A DNA stretch of 64,000 nucleotides, from NCBI GenBank assembly GCA_904063045.1, contig CAJFCJ010000007.1, positions 1,141,448-1,205,447 on the forward strand, in the 5' to 3' direction. A program made the position numbers and the translations under genes. Origin of the DNA: Dimorphilus gyrociliatus. Its lineage: Eukaryota; Annelida; Polychaeta; Dinophilidae. The notes under the pieces are model-generated. The model was not told the DNA's origin. It was given only the letters and a program-made list of their open reading frames with translations, and ran no database searches. Shown here piece by piece: positions 30,201 to 44,093 of the stretch. The first letter of the stretch is position 1. The number at the start of each line of letters is the position of its first letter.

Positions 30201-31800
30201 GAGCGGGAAAATAGGTGGAAAAGGGAGAGAGAATGAAGAGGAAACGAGGCAGAAAAATATGTTCTTGAAACATTATATAAAGATGGTATATATACAAATT
30301 AGCGTAATCCAGTTCGATTAAACAGGCGACTATTCTAGCTTTGTTTATTTTCAATATATGCAGCGCGTATGAGGTCAACTTTTGACATTTAAAAAAGCGT
30401 GCTGCCCAACGAATAGCAGCTGCGTATTAAACAGTCCCGCCGCCATCTTTTTAGGGTATATAGACTACTTTTGCAGTACATATATCCATATCCGTAAACC
30501 TAATTAGACGTACATTCTACACCTATAAATAGTTATTTTAAAAGTCTTATATGACTCAAGTAAATGGAAATCGTATAAATTTATGCATTGTTTGTAGGTT
30601 GTAAAATTTTTTTTTCCTTCTTTTTCAAAGTAATAAGCATAAACATATATATATTTAGAACGCAAAGAAGGAACTGTATTCCTCGAGCAAATTCCTACTG
30701 TACGATATTAGTTTTATTATGTTACGCGTGTGGTTTATATTGAGAACAAATTAATATTTAATGTATAAAAGTATATGTTGTATGTTTTCTTTAAGTGACG
30801 AATAAGTAAAATTAGGATAAAAGAATTCGTAAGTATTTTACTAGAAAATGGTAAATAGGAATGAGGAAGAGAATTTAGCGAAAAGGGAGAGGATGGGTTG
30901 GAATATATATATATATAAATATGTGTGGAGAGAAAAAGAGACAGTGAGAGAGAGAGAGAGAGAAAAAAAAAGCTAGGAGCGTAAAGAGTGTAGAGAAGAA
31001 AATCTTCTTCATATCGATTACAAAACGCGCGAATGGTTCGGACGACAACGCCCGACGCTCTCTCTGCCTATAGAGGAAATCATCATGCACCTCACGACGC
31101 TACGACACTGATGCAGAACGTAATTACTGCAGAAATAATTGCAGTCCGCCTCACTCTACATTGCAGTGTCTACTGCGCGCGTCGTCTAATTGATGCCGTC
31201 GCACGCCTTTCCTTTATCGGCCGACGTCTTTATCGCGACAGGTGTAAGGTGCATGTTGTACATGCTAGCTTATGTAGCTCAGCGTGATTAAACAAATTTA
31301 TTCAGTTTTATTGTTTATTTATAACAAAATCTATACTCAAGTAATTAGTCGTACCTTTGCAGTACATTTTAATAAAATATCATTTTTTTTCAATCTTATT
31401 AATCTATGTATATACATAATAAGTCCTCTGCACGACATCATAAAAAACCAAATAATATACATATAAGAGAACATATAAGAGAAAAAAAAAGAGAAAAAAA
31501 CGCGCACCGATTGACGAGTCTTTTGTCTGCCTCATTGCAGTTTCTACCATTAATCAAAATTTCCTGCAGACATCTCATTGCTGATATTGATTGGCGGCTA
31601 ATAGATGGTGCCGAGGTGCTTGTTTGCGCCACCAATGCACGCACCTTGCCCATTTCAGAACGGGTCGTCATCTTGATAGATGTTCATTTCGATTTCAAAT
31701 GTACTTTTTTTTTTCTTCCTAGTTGTTTTTCTCTCCTCATTTTTTTCATTTCTCTTCTTTTCTTCTTTCTCTCCTTCCTCTGTCCCCCCTCCCTCCCTTT

Positions 31801-31830
31801 CTTTCTCTCTCTCTCTCTCTCTCTCACTCT
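31801..31830. repeat. CT microsatellite in pyrimidine-rich tract
   Basis: A short perfect CT run inside a longer pyrimidine-rich strand (about 31710-31920), which creates false Ser/Phe/Leu-rich open frames on both sides. Confidence 0.7.
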
Positions 31831-33453
31831 ACTCTTTTACTCAACCTCTCTCCCTCTATCTAACTATCTATCTGGCTCGCTACGTTTTCTTTTTCTTTAT
31901 ATCCCCCCGTCCCCCCCTTAAAACTTAGTCATTATTCCTATCATAGATTTTTTTTTTTTTAATTTTCGCCGATCTCCTTCCAACCTTTCCCGCCCCTTTG
32001 CTACTACTCCATATACATACATAATGCATAGCGTATCTTTTACAATGAAACGTATATATACAGTATATAATAAGCGTTAGTCTGTTACCTGTATATCATT
32101 TGTACTGTTTATGTACAGTATAATGGAAGTAATAGAGAAAAAAAATTAGATGTTTATGTTTATGCCATATGTATGGAGTTTTTACAATATTAATATTGTT
32201 AATATTATTAATATTACTATTAGTGCTATTTAAATAATTATGTGTAGTGTATCTTGATTCTTTACGCTTATCCTTTCCACTATACATAAACCGATATCTC
32301 TCATCATGGCCGCCCGGCTAAACTCGTTAGCGACCATACTCGCTCCGACTAGACAAACTCGGCATCGCTCTTCTCTTTACATTTGCAGATCAATGATGAC
32401 GTCAACGAAGTCTTAGAAGGCGCATTATAGATTATATTTGCAATTTATCTGACAATTTTCTACTCGGTCGTTTCCTTATCAGCATAATGTTTGCTTTTGC
32501 GATTTTTTTTCCTTCTCTTTTTTCCCCCATTCCACCTTACTAACCCTCTGATTTTTTTTGGCGCTATTTTCTTGTTTATTTTTTTTTACCATTGTCTTCC
32601 ATTCTATCGATGTAGTCAATTCTAGAGCACAAACAATACAATAATTGTACAGCAATAATCGGTGTTGTATAAACAGCACTTGACCCGTTACAACGGCGTT
32701 GACAGGTTAGTTGATAGACTAAATACAATTAGCGAGTTGGCGTCGATGACGTGTATACAGCTGTATATATACTTGAATGTGTATAAGCGCGTCTGTGTAC
32801 ATACAAATGTATACATTTATGCTATGTACCAAATAATTATACCTGTGTAGTCTTTTGTTTCGCCGTAATAGACACGTATTCAATCTAAATGATCTCTAAA
32901 TATTTCTTTTGAGTTTACTTTTTCGCTTCTTTCTTAATTTTCTTTCTTCGTTCTCCCCATTTTCTATCGTTCTTTCTTCATTTTCTGATAGGCGATTCCC
33001 TGTACCTTTTCTCCTTTTATTCTTGCTCTCTTTTTCCTTCGGCTTTCACCCCCCCTCGTTTACCTATAGAAATGGGAAGGAAGAAAGAATTGAGCTGAGA
33101 ATAAAAAGGTGAGAAAGACGTCAATCTAGATAATTAGAGATTATTATAGGCTTTATCGGTATGGAGAAGCCGACTAAAAAGTAACAATTAAATGGAAATA
33201 TGATGCATTTCTACGTATAATCAGCCAGCCGTGATATAAAAGCAAATATGACAAGCGTCAAGTCTACTGCAAACACGATCGACGGCCCTTTGATGCGTTG
33301 CGTTCGGGCGCGAATTTCTTTGCAGTCGCCGCCCGCTGATAAATGCGTTTGGCATTTGAACGTTAGCAATATGAATTTTCCGCAAATTACACACTACATC
33401 GAGCTCGACATAACAAACGCATAAAGGGAATGCATGAAAGAGCGAAAAGCTTA

Positions 33454-33455
<2 letters not shown>

Positions 33456-33490
<35 letters not shown>

Positions 33491-33595
33491 CGCTCATTCT
33501 ATATCTGACCGTCATTCTCTCAATTTTTATTCTCTAGTTTATTTTCTATTTATATATAGATCTTTCCGCTCTCTCCCCTCTCTCTCTCTCTCTCT
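33456..33595. repeat. Paired CT microsatellites
   Basis: A 32-bp CT run at 33456-33487 and a second at about 33579-33595, separated by pyrimidine-rich sequence. Confidence 0.8.
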
Positions 33596-35650
33596 TCGCT
33601 CCCTTCCTCTGTTTCTTATCCTATATATTTGTATGTCTCTCTCTCATTCTATTTGTCTCTGCGCGTTTCGCTTACTTCTTGTTTTTCTCCTATTTAGTTG
33701 ATGTCCTTTTATAACTGACTCTTTCGAATAAACTCGAAGAAGCCGTCAACGAAAAAACGAAGATTTATAATCTAATACCCCAAGCGCTGCAGAGCAAGAA
33801 GTCGTTCCCCCTTCTATTCCACCCTTACCCTCTCCCTCTAGTCGATATATGAAAATTAAATCCCACTATTAGATTGCTGTCAGGAAGAGGGTGTTCGCTG
33901 TCGGAACTCGAATGAACAAGTTGACCTCGCATGACCCGCCACTGTAAATACGCGTCGCTTTGAGTGATGGATGCGTAAGGCGTCTAAAGTGACGCGGCTT
34001 TGTCGTCGACGGCAACCCGTCCGCAGCTTCCTATGTATGACAATGAAATATGGTTCTCGACTGATTTGTATGGTAATCTATATATGTTTTGTGTTTTGAT
34101 AAAAAGAAAGAAAACGTATCATTTATAAATTATATATAATTGTATCAATCCGATTGGCGTTAGCAAGTGCGTCGGAGGCTGTTGAATATTTGAAAGGGGC
34201 GGCAACTGGGCGGAAGCGAAACGTCCCCGGTGACAGTTGGATTGGCGATGAAATTAATGCTCATAGAATGTACGTGCATGTGTACATGTCCTAGAATCCG
34301 TAATATTAATAAATATAAAGATATATAATATACACGCACCTTTATGAAATCGCATAACTGATAGAACAATAATTATAAAAGCGCCACTGAAGCCTTTTAA
34401 GGCTGATGAAATGTCAGCTCTATTTGATTTACACTTGCAAACTGCGTAACCCTGCCGCCCCGATGCGGAACGTACGCACGCACTGATGTATATTTTGTAC
34501 ATGCAACTATATAGTAATAAATCATAGAAGGCCTATAATTCAATCCATGCATCTTGCACATTACATAAACAGATATATTTCATTTATGTTGCGCATATAC
34601 AAGTATATATATACATTGTTTTTAATTTATAACTCCCAATACATTAATATATCTATAAGCAATTATAACTGCCAAAGATATATATATATATGTATACAGT
34701 ATATAAGTCGGTCGCAACAAATCTATTCATGTTAAGATTTGTCACTGATTCTATCTCATATAAGAATTTGTTAATATATGCATATATATGCAGATATGTA
34801 TATATTAATTTATGTATATAGGCATATATTATATATAATAAGACGAATATGTACACGCCTCATTTCCACTCCCGCCTTATACAATCGGAATGTCATATTA
34901 TGTAAATAGATACGATGGCGGTACAAAGAGAAAAATGATTTATGTATATACAAAAGCAGTTACACAATCGCGGAATGCCAAAATCCCCAAACTCTTCCAT
35001 CATCTATAAAACATACAGACAAACTTTTCCAAACATCCTGATGTATAGTTGTGCGTATTTTGTAAAAATTTACAATTAAACTTATTCATTAATTGTCAAA
35101 TATATCATTTCTTTTGTTCTTTTCCTCATATATTTAGATGTATACATATATTGTAAATATATATATATATATACACCTATATATACATAGTCATATGTTT
35201 TTTATATAATTAATCTTTTAAATGGAACAATACGAACTGTATATTTAAATAAATTTATATGTTTTCGATATTCTATATAAAGGACATAAAAAAAAAGAAA
35301 TACACAGTAGGCCTATAATCAAGAAAATTAATTGAAAAGATCGAGTATGAAACGCGGCTTTTAATTAATTTCAATCACGTTCGCTTTCAATTATAGTCGC
35401 CGTGTCAGTAGTTCAAATTCGTCAGATGATTAAAACAATTACATAATGAAATAACTTTCACCCAAACGACCGCCGCCGCCACCACCTTTTAAACGCTCTT
35501 GCTTTGTTTTGGAAATAAATAAATAAAGCGGGTCGATTATAATTGGAGAAGTTGGTAATAGTATAAAAGGAGAAAAGAAAGAGGTTTAAAGAAAATCCAA
35601 GCAGTAAAGAAAAATTAGAAATTATACAATCGTTTGATATGGGGAAAGGA

Positions 35651-35700
35651 TGAAGAAGAAGAAGGAGGAGAAGAAGAAGAAGAAGAAGAAGAAGAAGAAA
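35651..35700. repeat. GAA trinucleotide repeat
   Basis: A purine-only run of GAA with a few GGA interruptions, of a kind that can form triplex DNA. It is non-coding here. Confidence 0.85.
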
Positions 35701-36099
35701 GAGAGTTATAACTAGGCATTTAAGACATAATAATATAGTAGGAATTGTAGAAGGGAGGGAGAAAGGATGAAATAGGGTGGGTGAAGGGTGGATAAAAAAG
35801 AGGCAAACTTAATTGTTGGCCCCGACGGAGCGAATATATATATATATATGAAAGTGGGCTGCGTTATAAATGAAATTACAAGTCAATCCGTCCGGAGTAT
35901 CATTCCATTAAAAAATGAAACACCTCGCCTCTTCTATACTTAACAAAACTAAGCAATATAGTATTATTATTCATCTACTTTCCTCGCTCTCTCTTTCTAC
36001 TTTCACATCTTTATGAATCATTTGATAATATATTCCATTCTTAATCTTAATATTTTACATACAAAGATAGACGCAGGAAGAAATAAGATGAGAAAGAGA

Positions 36100-36100
36100 C

Positions 36101-36144
<44 letters not shown>
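36100..36144. repeat. TA microsatellite followed by TG and GA runs
   Basis: A TA run of about 45 bp with one G interruption, continuing into short GT and GA runs to about 36195. Polymorphic length is likely. Confidence 0.8.
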
Positions 36145-36148
<4 letters not shown>

Positions 36149-39100
36149 GTATGTGTGTGTGTGCCAAGAGAGAGAGTATGAGAGAGAGAGAGATAGATAA
36201 AGGGAAAAATCACGAAAATATTTATCATTTAAAAGAAAAGATAAATAGATAGTTTTGGCAGGAAAAAAACGAAAAAAAAGTGTATATGAATACAATTGCC
36301 ATACAACACGTAAATTTACTTATTAATCGTTAAATAAAGGCTGCATAAAAAGGAGAAAATAATAATAAAAAAAAAGAAAAAAAAGAGGAATCTGTCTGTC
36401 TATGCGCGCATAATACTTCTTCATAATATATTGTATATGTTATACCATATGCCTAAAATTTATTGCGTCATCTTACATAAAAATGTATATATAAAAAATC
36501 TAATTATATGGCAAAGAGCCAAAAATTAAATAATTTTAACCTGTCCAAGTCAATTAAATACAAAATGTTAATTATGGTTAATTGCTTTGTATTATTCATG
36601 TATACAATATAAGATATTTAAAGAGTGATTATAAGCCGATAAGAATAGAAATAATGACTGTAAGTAATAACCCGATTGCGACTCATTACCGGCAGGCATA
36701 ATAAAAAATTGTATAAACTTGGTGAAGGCATAAATCAAACATGAACATCAAAGTCAATAAAAGATAAAAGTAGCAAGATAAGGAGAGCGAAATGACACAA
36801 TTATATACAAATGAACGGCCGGCGGGCGAGGAAAAAAACAAAAGAATGCTGCGTTGTGATTACTGTTGCCGCGAGGGGTAAAAGTCGGTCATACATTTAT
36901 AAATGTATATACTCACGATAGTAGGAAAAAAAAAACAACATCAGTAAGGGGGGAGGAGAAGAAGGAGGAGGGAAATGTTGTACAAGGGAGGAGAAGGAGG
37001 AAAGGAGGATGGTAGTTAGTAGGAGGAGGAGGAGGAGGGAATGGGAGGAAAAGAACGAGAGGGTGGAAAACTTGCATACGTTTAATACGAAGCACATGTA
37101 CATGCATAAGCACACACACACATGCAGACACATACAGAAGCATTTACACGAAATACATAATAGAAAACATATCTCATGCAGATATAAACATACACGTCCA
37201 TTGTTATTATATATATATATTTATGTATATATAAACACATGTATGTTTATATATATTAATATTCATATATACAAAGATATATATATATATATATATACGT
37301 TGATAAAGCATGCCTTCTCTCTATAAAGAAAGTCTGAAATACTGATTCATATAAAAATTTATACACACAACACACACGCATATGCACACATAAGTCTATA
37401 GCAATATCGCATTGCGCCGGCCAATAACACGCTAAAACATTTCCTTTTGGACGTCCATCTCTCCTCAAATATTGGCATAAGACGCTGCTGGCCGGCTGAC
37501 CAAACGAATACATATAACACCCCCCTTCTCTTTTTCCCTTTTTTTCTTTTTCTTCCCCTATTCTTTCCATCTTTCTCTCTCTCTCTGTCTATCTATCTTT
37601 CTTTCTTCTTTTCTTTCTCTTTCTCAATTTAAACCTTCCTTTTTATCCATTTTCTCCCACCTTCTATAATATTATTCCTCTCCTTTATGTTGCTTGTTTT
37701 ATCCCTTTTTTTTATCCCTTTTCACATAGCTCTCTTCCTCTGTCCCGTTTTATTTTAATACTATATACTGAAAATAGTCTTATAAAGTTGGCTGAGAGAA
37801 TTTTTGGCTTGACCATATTTACATAAATAAGATAAAAATATATACTCGAAAAAGACATACTTTAATATTATTTTTAAGCGTATTTCGATCTAAAAAACTG
37901 ATTTGTTGAGAGAATATAAGCTACTTCTAGGCCTACTATTAAAAGATTATAGTGGAAAAAGAGAAACGTTTGCCGCGTCAGACATCACGCATTCTCGTCA
38001 GGCGCAAGTCAAATTGTGCTCGCTCTAAAAGATTGCTCGGGCGCATTTTTGTCAATGTCCAGCCGCCGCGTCCACTCAATTCGATTATGAGTCTTGCACG
38101 CATCCACTCGGGTCGTCCATATAGACTGTTAGAAATTTTACAAAGAGAGACAGAGAAAGGGAGAGACAGAAAAGAAGCAATAGATAGATAGTTAACTAAG
38201 AGGAAAGTTTGATTGAAATATAATAAAATTCATGCATTTGAATAATAATAAGAGGAGGAAGAAAGAGGGGAGATGATAAAAAAAGCAAAATAAAAGAAGA
38301 GAATGAGAGAGGGTCGCAAGAGAGAAAGGGAGAGGAGAGATAAGGGGGAGAAAAATGAAAAATGATAAAATATTTAATATTATGTGAGTGAGGTGGTGCT
38401 CTGAGAATGAAGAAAATAAGATACACTGCCAGCCGTATAATGTTAAGATCACTTAATACTAGTAGTCTAGTAAAATTATACATTACTGTCATACTCTTAT
38501 TGTATTCTAAGAGTGTACGAATTGTACTGTATTATTACATTACATATACTAATAAACACGCGTACGCCGAATATGTACAATATGTTTTAAGTATATATAA
38601 ATGCATGTATGTTTAAGCTTGTACATAGAAAAGGCCAAAATAAAAAGGCGTCCGGACGTTTGATAATTGAGTGCGGTAGGGTAGGCACTTAGTTTCATTG
38701 CTTGCCGCCGCAAAGCAGAGTTTAACAAGACGTACGATGGCAACTTAAGTCGAGCATATGCATTGGGAAGCCGCCGTTGAAAAGATCGGCCGACCCGCGT
38801 ATTGACCCGGCGCTGACCCGTGGCGTCGCTAGCACGTGCCGGATCGGCGTCTATCGGCTTTTTTTTTACCATCCGGCCCTCCCATTCTTTTCGCCTCGGC
38901 AGATACTAGTGTGAGATGATGAATGATGAACGCGGCCCAAGAGTGCCAGATAAGACGCGTGGGGCGTCGAGGGCGACGCCTACTACGACGCTTTATCGAC
39001 CCGCAGGAATTGAAATAAAAAAAAATAAAATTTTTTCAATGAAGAAAAAACATTTAGTTACTTTTATGAAAAGAAAAATGATTATGCATATTATATCAGT

Positions 39101-40757
39101 CCATTCCCGAATCTTTTATGTCCAATGCGGTTAGATAGGCCGGGGGCGGACAGGCGACTTGACAAGGTCAAGAAGGAGTGCAACGAAAACGGATATATAT
39201 GCTTATTTCCCCCTTTTTTTCGTCCTATTTTCCCTGTTTTTCCAATGTAACCTTCCAACTGTTAAAACTTACCAAAGAAAAAAGCGGCCGTCAGCGACGC
39301 CGTCAACGTCGTTGAAAATAAAAAGAAAACGAAAAAAAGAAAAGAGAAAAAAAACGTTGCTATGGTAATAGGACATCGATTGTGTATATTGCTGACCAGT
39401 AGTTTAATGGAAGGCACCTGCAGCTAAGACGTTCCAGCCTTCGGGCGCCAAACTAGCAACGCCAGCTTAAACTGCCAACAGGCACAGACCGCCGAAAATA
39501 TAATAGAGGCGCGTTTCGCAAATAAGCGGCAAATAGACGTCAATCTGCAGCAAAGTTATGGCCATCAATTCGTTTAGTACGTGACTGTCAGCGGTCAGTT
39601 GGAGAAAAAAGCTAGCACATACTGCAGATTAACGCAGATATGAGGCGTTTAATTGGATGAAGACAAAGTCAACACGTCCCATGCAACCGAATAGCGCGCC
39701 GACGGTTCATCATTACATTTGCCAATCATGAATTATTCCACCCCGTCCACACCCTCTTACAACTTCTTCGTTTCTCGCACTGAATATGAATGAAAAACGA
39801 GCGTTCAATGCAAATGACTTTGCGCGTCTCTTTTTTTTCCAATCGACGACAGTCACGTCACTCGCGCATTCGTCATGGTGCAGGCCGCCGTCAATTAGGT
39901 GGCTTGTGACGCCGGCGTCTTCCTTTCTAACTCGCCGTCTCTTCATTTCCGTTTGGCGACGTGACAGGAACGCCGGTAGAGGGCGAAAAACAAGGGCGGG
40001 CTGCACAATTTGATAGTCGCCCTAAGCCGACAGCTGTCCATTCATTGCATTCACAGAACCGTTCAAAAAAACCTTTAGCCTCTGTACAACGTTTATCAGA
40101 AGAAACGCAATATGTAATGCTAGTCGGCTCAATAGAACATTCATAAGGCTGACGGTTACGTAATAAACGACCGCCCGATTACGCCAGCGCTCATCTCCGC
40201 TCCGAGCATCTATATAATATAATCGTGAGCGCGACACGACCGGAAGTTCAAAGGCGTCGCGAACCGGAAGGAACATTGAAAACGTCGCTCCCGACCCGTC
40301 AAATGACAGAGCGAGTATTGCTGGGGCAAAGATCAACTGTATCGCGAAGAGAATAGAAATAGAAAATCCGCAAATCGGGCATGAAAGGCGTCGGAGAGAG
40401 ACGGGATAAGACAGTAGATTTCCCTGCGGACAGTTTTCATCCTCTAGCCACATGCTGCCGCCGCTACTATCTCTTTCTCGAATTTCTCTTTTCCTTCTAC
40501 GTGGGAAGGCGAGCACATGGCGTACACTTTATGACGTAATGCGACTGCACAAAGACTGCAATTAAACGCTTCCGGACAAGACATTACTTCGTTTCGTCTT
40601 TGTCTTAAAAATCTCTTCGATATGTATTATTGTAGTAGCAAAAGCTCAACGAAACAGAAGAAAAAAAACGAATAAGTTCCAATTACACACCTTGCATACT
40701 TTTTAATTAATAATTATCTTTATATAAACGTGGGGCCGAACTAATACACCGACCTTC

Positions 40758-42607
40758 TTAAGCGTTTTCCATTAATTGATCAGGCAGGTAGCTAGACAAA
40801 TCGCTGCAATCTAAGTCGAGCGGTTGAACGCGAACGCTACTGGCATCGTTCGTACGTATCGAACGGCTTTCGTTTCGCCGTTCATGCAATCTGCAATGAA
40901 TCCGAAGAGAATCGCTCTTAACGAAGACTGCACTGCATAAATGACATTTATGAGAGGCGTTGTATTTTCCGATTTGTAACCCTCTCCTCTTCTTTCCACC
41001 TCTCGACACGTTCCGCCGACATTTCGGTGATCCGTGTTTCCTACTTATGTGCACTTTTAGGGAATCCTTATTAGCACACGTGTAGCCACAATGATCACAC
41101 TTAACTCTCGAGGTGGTCGTCTTCTCCTCAAGCTTTTCTTGAGTTTCTCCGTGGTCTTTATCATAATGTTCTTTCAATAATTTTTTACTATCTCCTCTAA
41201 AGTCACATAATTCGCAAGAAAAATACGAATCGTTGTTATGTAAACTTTTTATATGTGTTAATAAATTTGATTTGACCCTCGCCCTATAAGTACAGTAATT
41301 GCAGGCGAACGGCTTATCTCCCGAATGTATTCGACTGTGCCGCCGTAAATCCGAGCTGATCGCGAAGCGGGCATCACATTCGTTGCAGAAAAACGGCTTA
41401 TCACCCGTATGGGTTCTCAAGTGGACGGTCAAGGCGGATGATGTACGGAGTTCAAGAGAACAAATCTGACAGACGTGTGGTCTTTCACCCGTATGAATCA
41501 GCATATGTTTCTTTAGCGTTGCATTATCGACGGTTGAATATGAGCAGTCCTTACACTTGAATGGCTTATTACCGTCGTGAAATCGAATATGCTGCTGTAA
41601 TTTATCGTTCCTGTTGAACGCTCGCGGGCAGCGGTTGCATTTGAACGGTTTCTCCCGCGTGTGCGTTAATCTGTGACGCTCGACGTCCTGCAGACGGAAA
41701 AATATAATAAACACATGAGTAATTCTATGCGCTTTAATAAACCGAAATATTAAAGGATATCTCAAAACACCAGTTTGGGACTAGCATGACGACACATTTA
41801 TGCATAATAGAGCGTAAAAAAGTCGTCTTCTTTCGTAAAGACTCTTTATGCGAACATATAGTAAATATCTAAACAAAATCTAGTAGTAGTTAATAAATGC
41901 GGTATATGGGGCAACTGGGGAAAAAATTCGGTGATGGAACGTAATAAAGAACACATCAAAAGCAAAACAAACGTTCATCAATTGCAATAAGAAAAGTGCC
42001 GACTGCAGATTGCAGACGGACGTCGTCGGGCACCACGAGGGAAATATTGCTTTTCTTTATAAAAGATCACCCACAGCACAAAGCTCCTACGCTACACATT
42101 AATATTATCGTTTGACATTTACTCAATTTGCGACTATCACTTTTTTAAGAGATTACTCCTTGCGTAATGTAACTTTATATACTGTTACTGTACAATCTCT
42201 ACAGCAGTTGTAAAGTGCGGTATGCACTTATAGCATGCGTATAAATATACATTTATATACACATATAAAGCATTCCATATGTAGTAAATAAATTACGATA
42301 CACACATACATACTGATAGGCGAAGGAGAACCAATTTATAGATATATATAAATATCTTTTATGGATAAAACACATACACACACACACACACATGCACACA
42401 CATATACAGTTGTATATACATTATATATATATATATATATAAATTTATATATATTATAGGTGAAATCTACTTTTATGGACATTTTAAAGTGCATATAAAA
42501 TATAAAAAAAAGTAAAAATATTGATAGGATAAAGATGGATTTATCTATCTATATTATATATATATATATTTGATATTTATTTATAAATCTATGTAAATAT
42601 ATGATAT

Positions 42608-42652
<45 letters not shown>

Positions 42653-43875
42653 ATTAGGTTATTATAAATCAAATATGTTTGAACAATTTTATGCTATCAC
42701 TCTATACTTATCATCGTTAAATTTACTTACATATATGGAATATACACATAAAAACTCATATTGTCAATAGATTTGATATTTTGGTGAATTACACCTGTTG
42801 AACGGAATGACCTGGAGCAAAGTCAATAAATCATAATACGGAATGTATATATACGCAACAAATACGCGGTAATATATATACACATTCCTCATATTCAATT
42901 TACTTTCGCCCGCCCAATTTCCCATCATCAATTTTAAGCCGATAAACCAGCATAGAACATATAACAGCTGCATGCTTATAAATGTGAGAATATGCAGTAA
43001 ACGATTGAAAGAAGAAACCTGCTTTCTAGCGCATCTGTCTTTTTTGCGTATGTACACAATTATATATTATAGAAAAAAACAGATAAGGTTCGAAAAGCTA
43101 AAAACGATATTTACACTTTATTGTTGAACGAAAAACACGAGAAAAAAAATATCCCAGCATTAATTGCTCGAGATTTGATTAATTTGCTACTTCATTCGAT
43201 CGACATGCAAACGTCTATAGCGAGCTATATTTTCGTCGATACATAAGCAAGAATTGCGCGCTTTTTACAATATTAATGATCAATTAAGGATAGAAATAAA
43301 ATCGTTTAACAAATCAACCTACCTTTAAATACCTACTACTGTAATCGCAATTATCAAATTTGCATTTGTGCTTTTTTTCATTGGTCTTTTTTGTGCTGCT
43401 AGCGCCATCTCTTGACTGGTTGGTGATGAATAGGTGAGGCAATGTTTTCGAGTCGCCGTAATCTAGACATTGGGTAGCAAGTTGGGAATGGATAGGGAAT
43501 TAGACAAAGGTTCGCCTTACATTGATTAGATCAGGAAAAGAGTATACCTTGTATAGTTTGAACGCTAGATGGCGTATATTCGTCATAATTACTAACAGAT
43601 TGGCTTGTAATCCGAGTCGAGATCGTAGGATGGTCAGCGTTTGCCTGATTAGAAACAGTTGCGGTCAAATTATAAGGCTCGCTGCTTTGCTCGTCGGACA
43701 AGGAGTTCAAAGAGTCGGGAGCTTCGGTATCGACAAACACTTCGAGCAATTCGTTAGCCAAACCACCGGGAAACGCATGAGTTTGCTTATGTTCAATGAA
43801 GAGGTTAATATTGCTAAATTCTGCCCGGCACGTTCCACAGACGAGTAGATCCGACGACGTTGATTGCGACGTCAT
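40758..43875 (-). CDS. ZFP64-like: ZFP64-like C2H2 zinc-finger protein
   Basis: Predicted 465-aa nuclear DNA-binding protein in three exons: 43548-43875, 43323-43462 and 40758-41687, frames consistent. An N-terminal finger (LVCGTCRAEFSNINLFIEHK) matches the isolated N-terminal finger of ZFP64. After a spacer, a C2H2 finger is split across exons 2 and 3 (HKCKFDNCDYSSRYLK then DVERHRLTH). Eight further fingers follow, with KPFKC/KPFFC linkers, including CDFRGDSK and a final HKCHLCSAVFVKSDSLRIH. Finger order and internal motifs track ZFP64 better than generic C2H2 proteins, so this is a probable but not certain orthologue. A splice-acceptor-like ttgaacag sits directly before the chosen ATG, suggesting a non-coding 5' exon upstream, perhaps overlapping RCE1. 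Intron 2 (41688-43322) is 1.6 kb with CA and TA repeats. Confidence 0.8.
42367..42655. repeat. CA and TA microsatellites in ZFP64-like intron 2
   Basis: A CA run near 42370-42392, then TA runs near 42422-42440, 42555-42570 and 42620-42650, all inside the intron. Confidence 0.8.
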
Positions 43876-44093
43876 CTGTTCAAGCGTGAAGAGAAAAATA
43901 ACAGGAGAAGATAATAAAAAACATAAATCTTTTTCTTTATTCAAAATGATTACTGTCCAACCAAAAAAAGTTTAGAAAATAGAGATAGAGAGAAAAAAAG
44001 CAAAAAAGTAAACAAAAACAGTGAGTCCTCCTTATGTTTTCATCTTTTTCAATATGTAATAAGATATATAAACAATCGGTGATGCTCTGTCTA

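Larger units (their letters stand above)
26424..40757. other. 14-kb gene-free, repeat-rich domain upstream of spalt
   Basis: No open frame here resembles a protein. The many 60-170 codon frames translate as Phe/Leu/Ser or Ile/Tyr runs from CT and TA repeats, or as arginine/alanine mixtures with no domain. Composition alternates between AT/microsatellite stretches and GC-richer islands (about 28.7-29.6, 33.2-34.1, 38.6-39.0 and 39.4-40.6 kb). Its position, upstream of a developmental factor and downstream of the zinc-finger gene at 40.8 kb, suggests long-range spalt enhancers. I see no tRNA, rRNA or transposase gene. Confidence 0.6.

Noticed and set aside
31033-31287. 84-codon + strand frame with balanced composition
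   Set aside because: No family resemblance, no flanking splice context, and located in the repeat-rich desert.
40022-40516. 164-codon minus-strand open frame in a GC-richer patch
   Set aside because: No recognisable domain, signal peptide or homologous segment. GC-richer DNA lengthens chance frames.
12391-42167. Apparent enrichment of TTACGTAA/TTACGCAA bZIP-like octamers around spalt
   Set aside because: The same octamers also occur inside phosphatase exons (about 10777 and 12391) and AXDND1 (about 15565 and 16007), so enrichment near spalt is not clear by eye.
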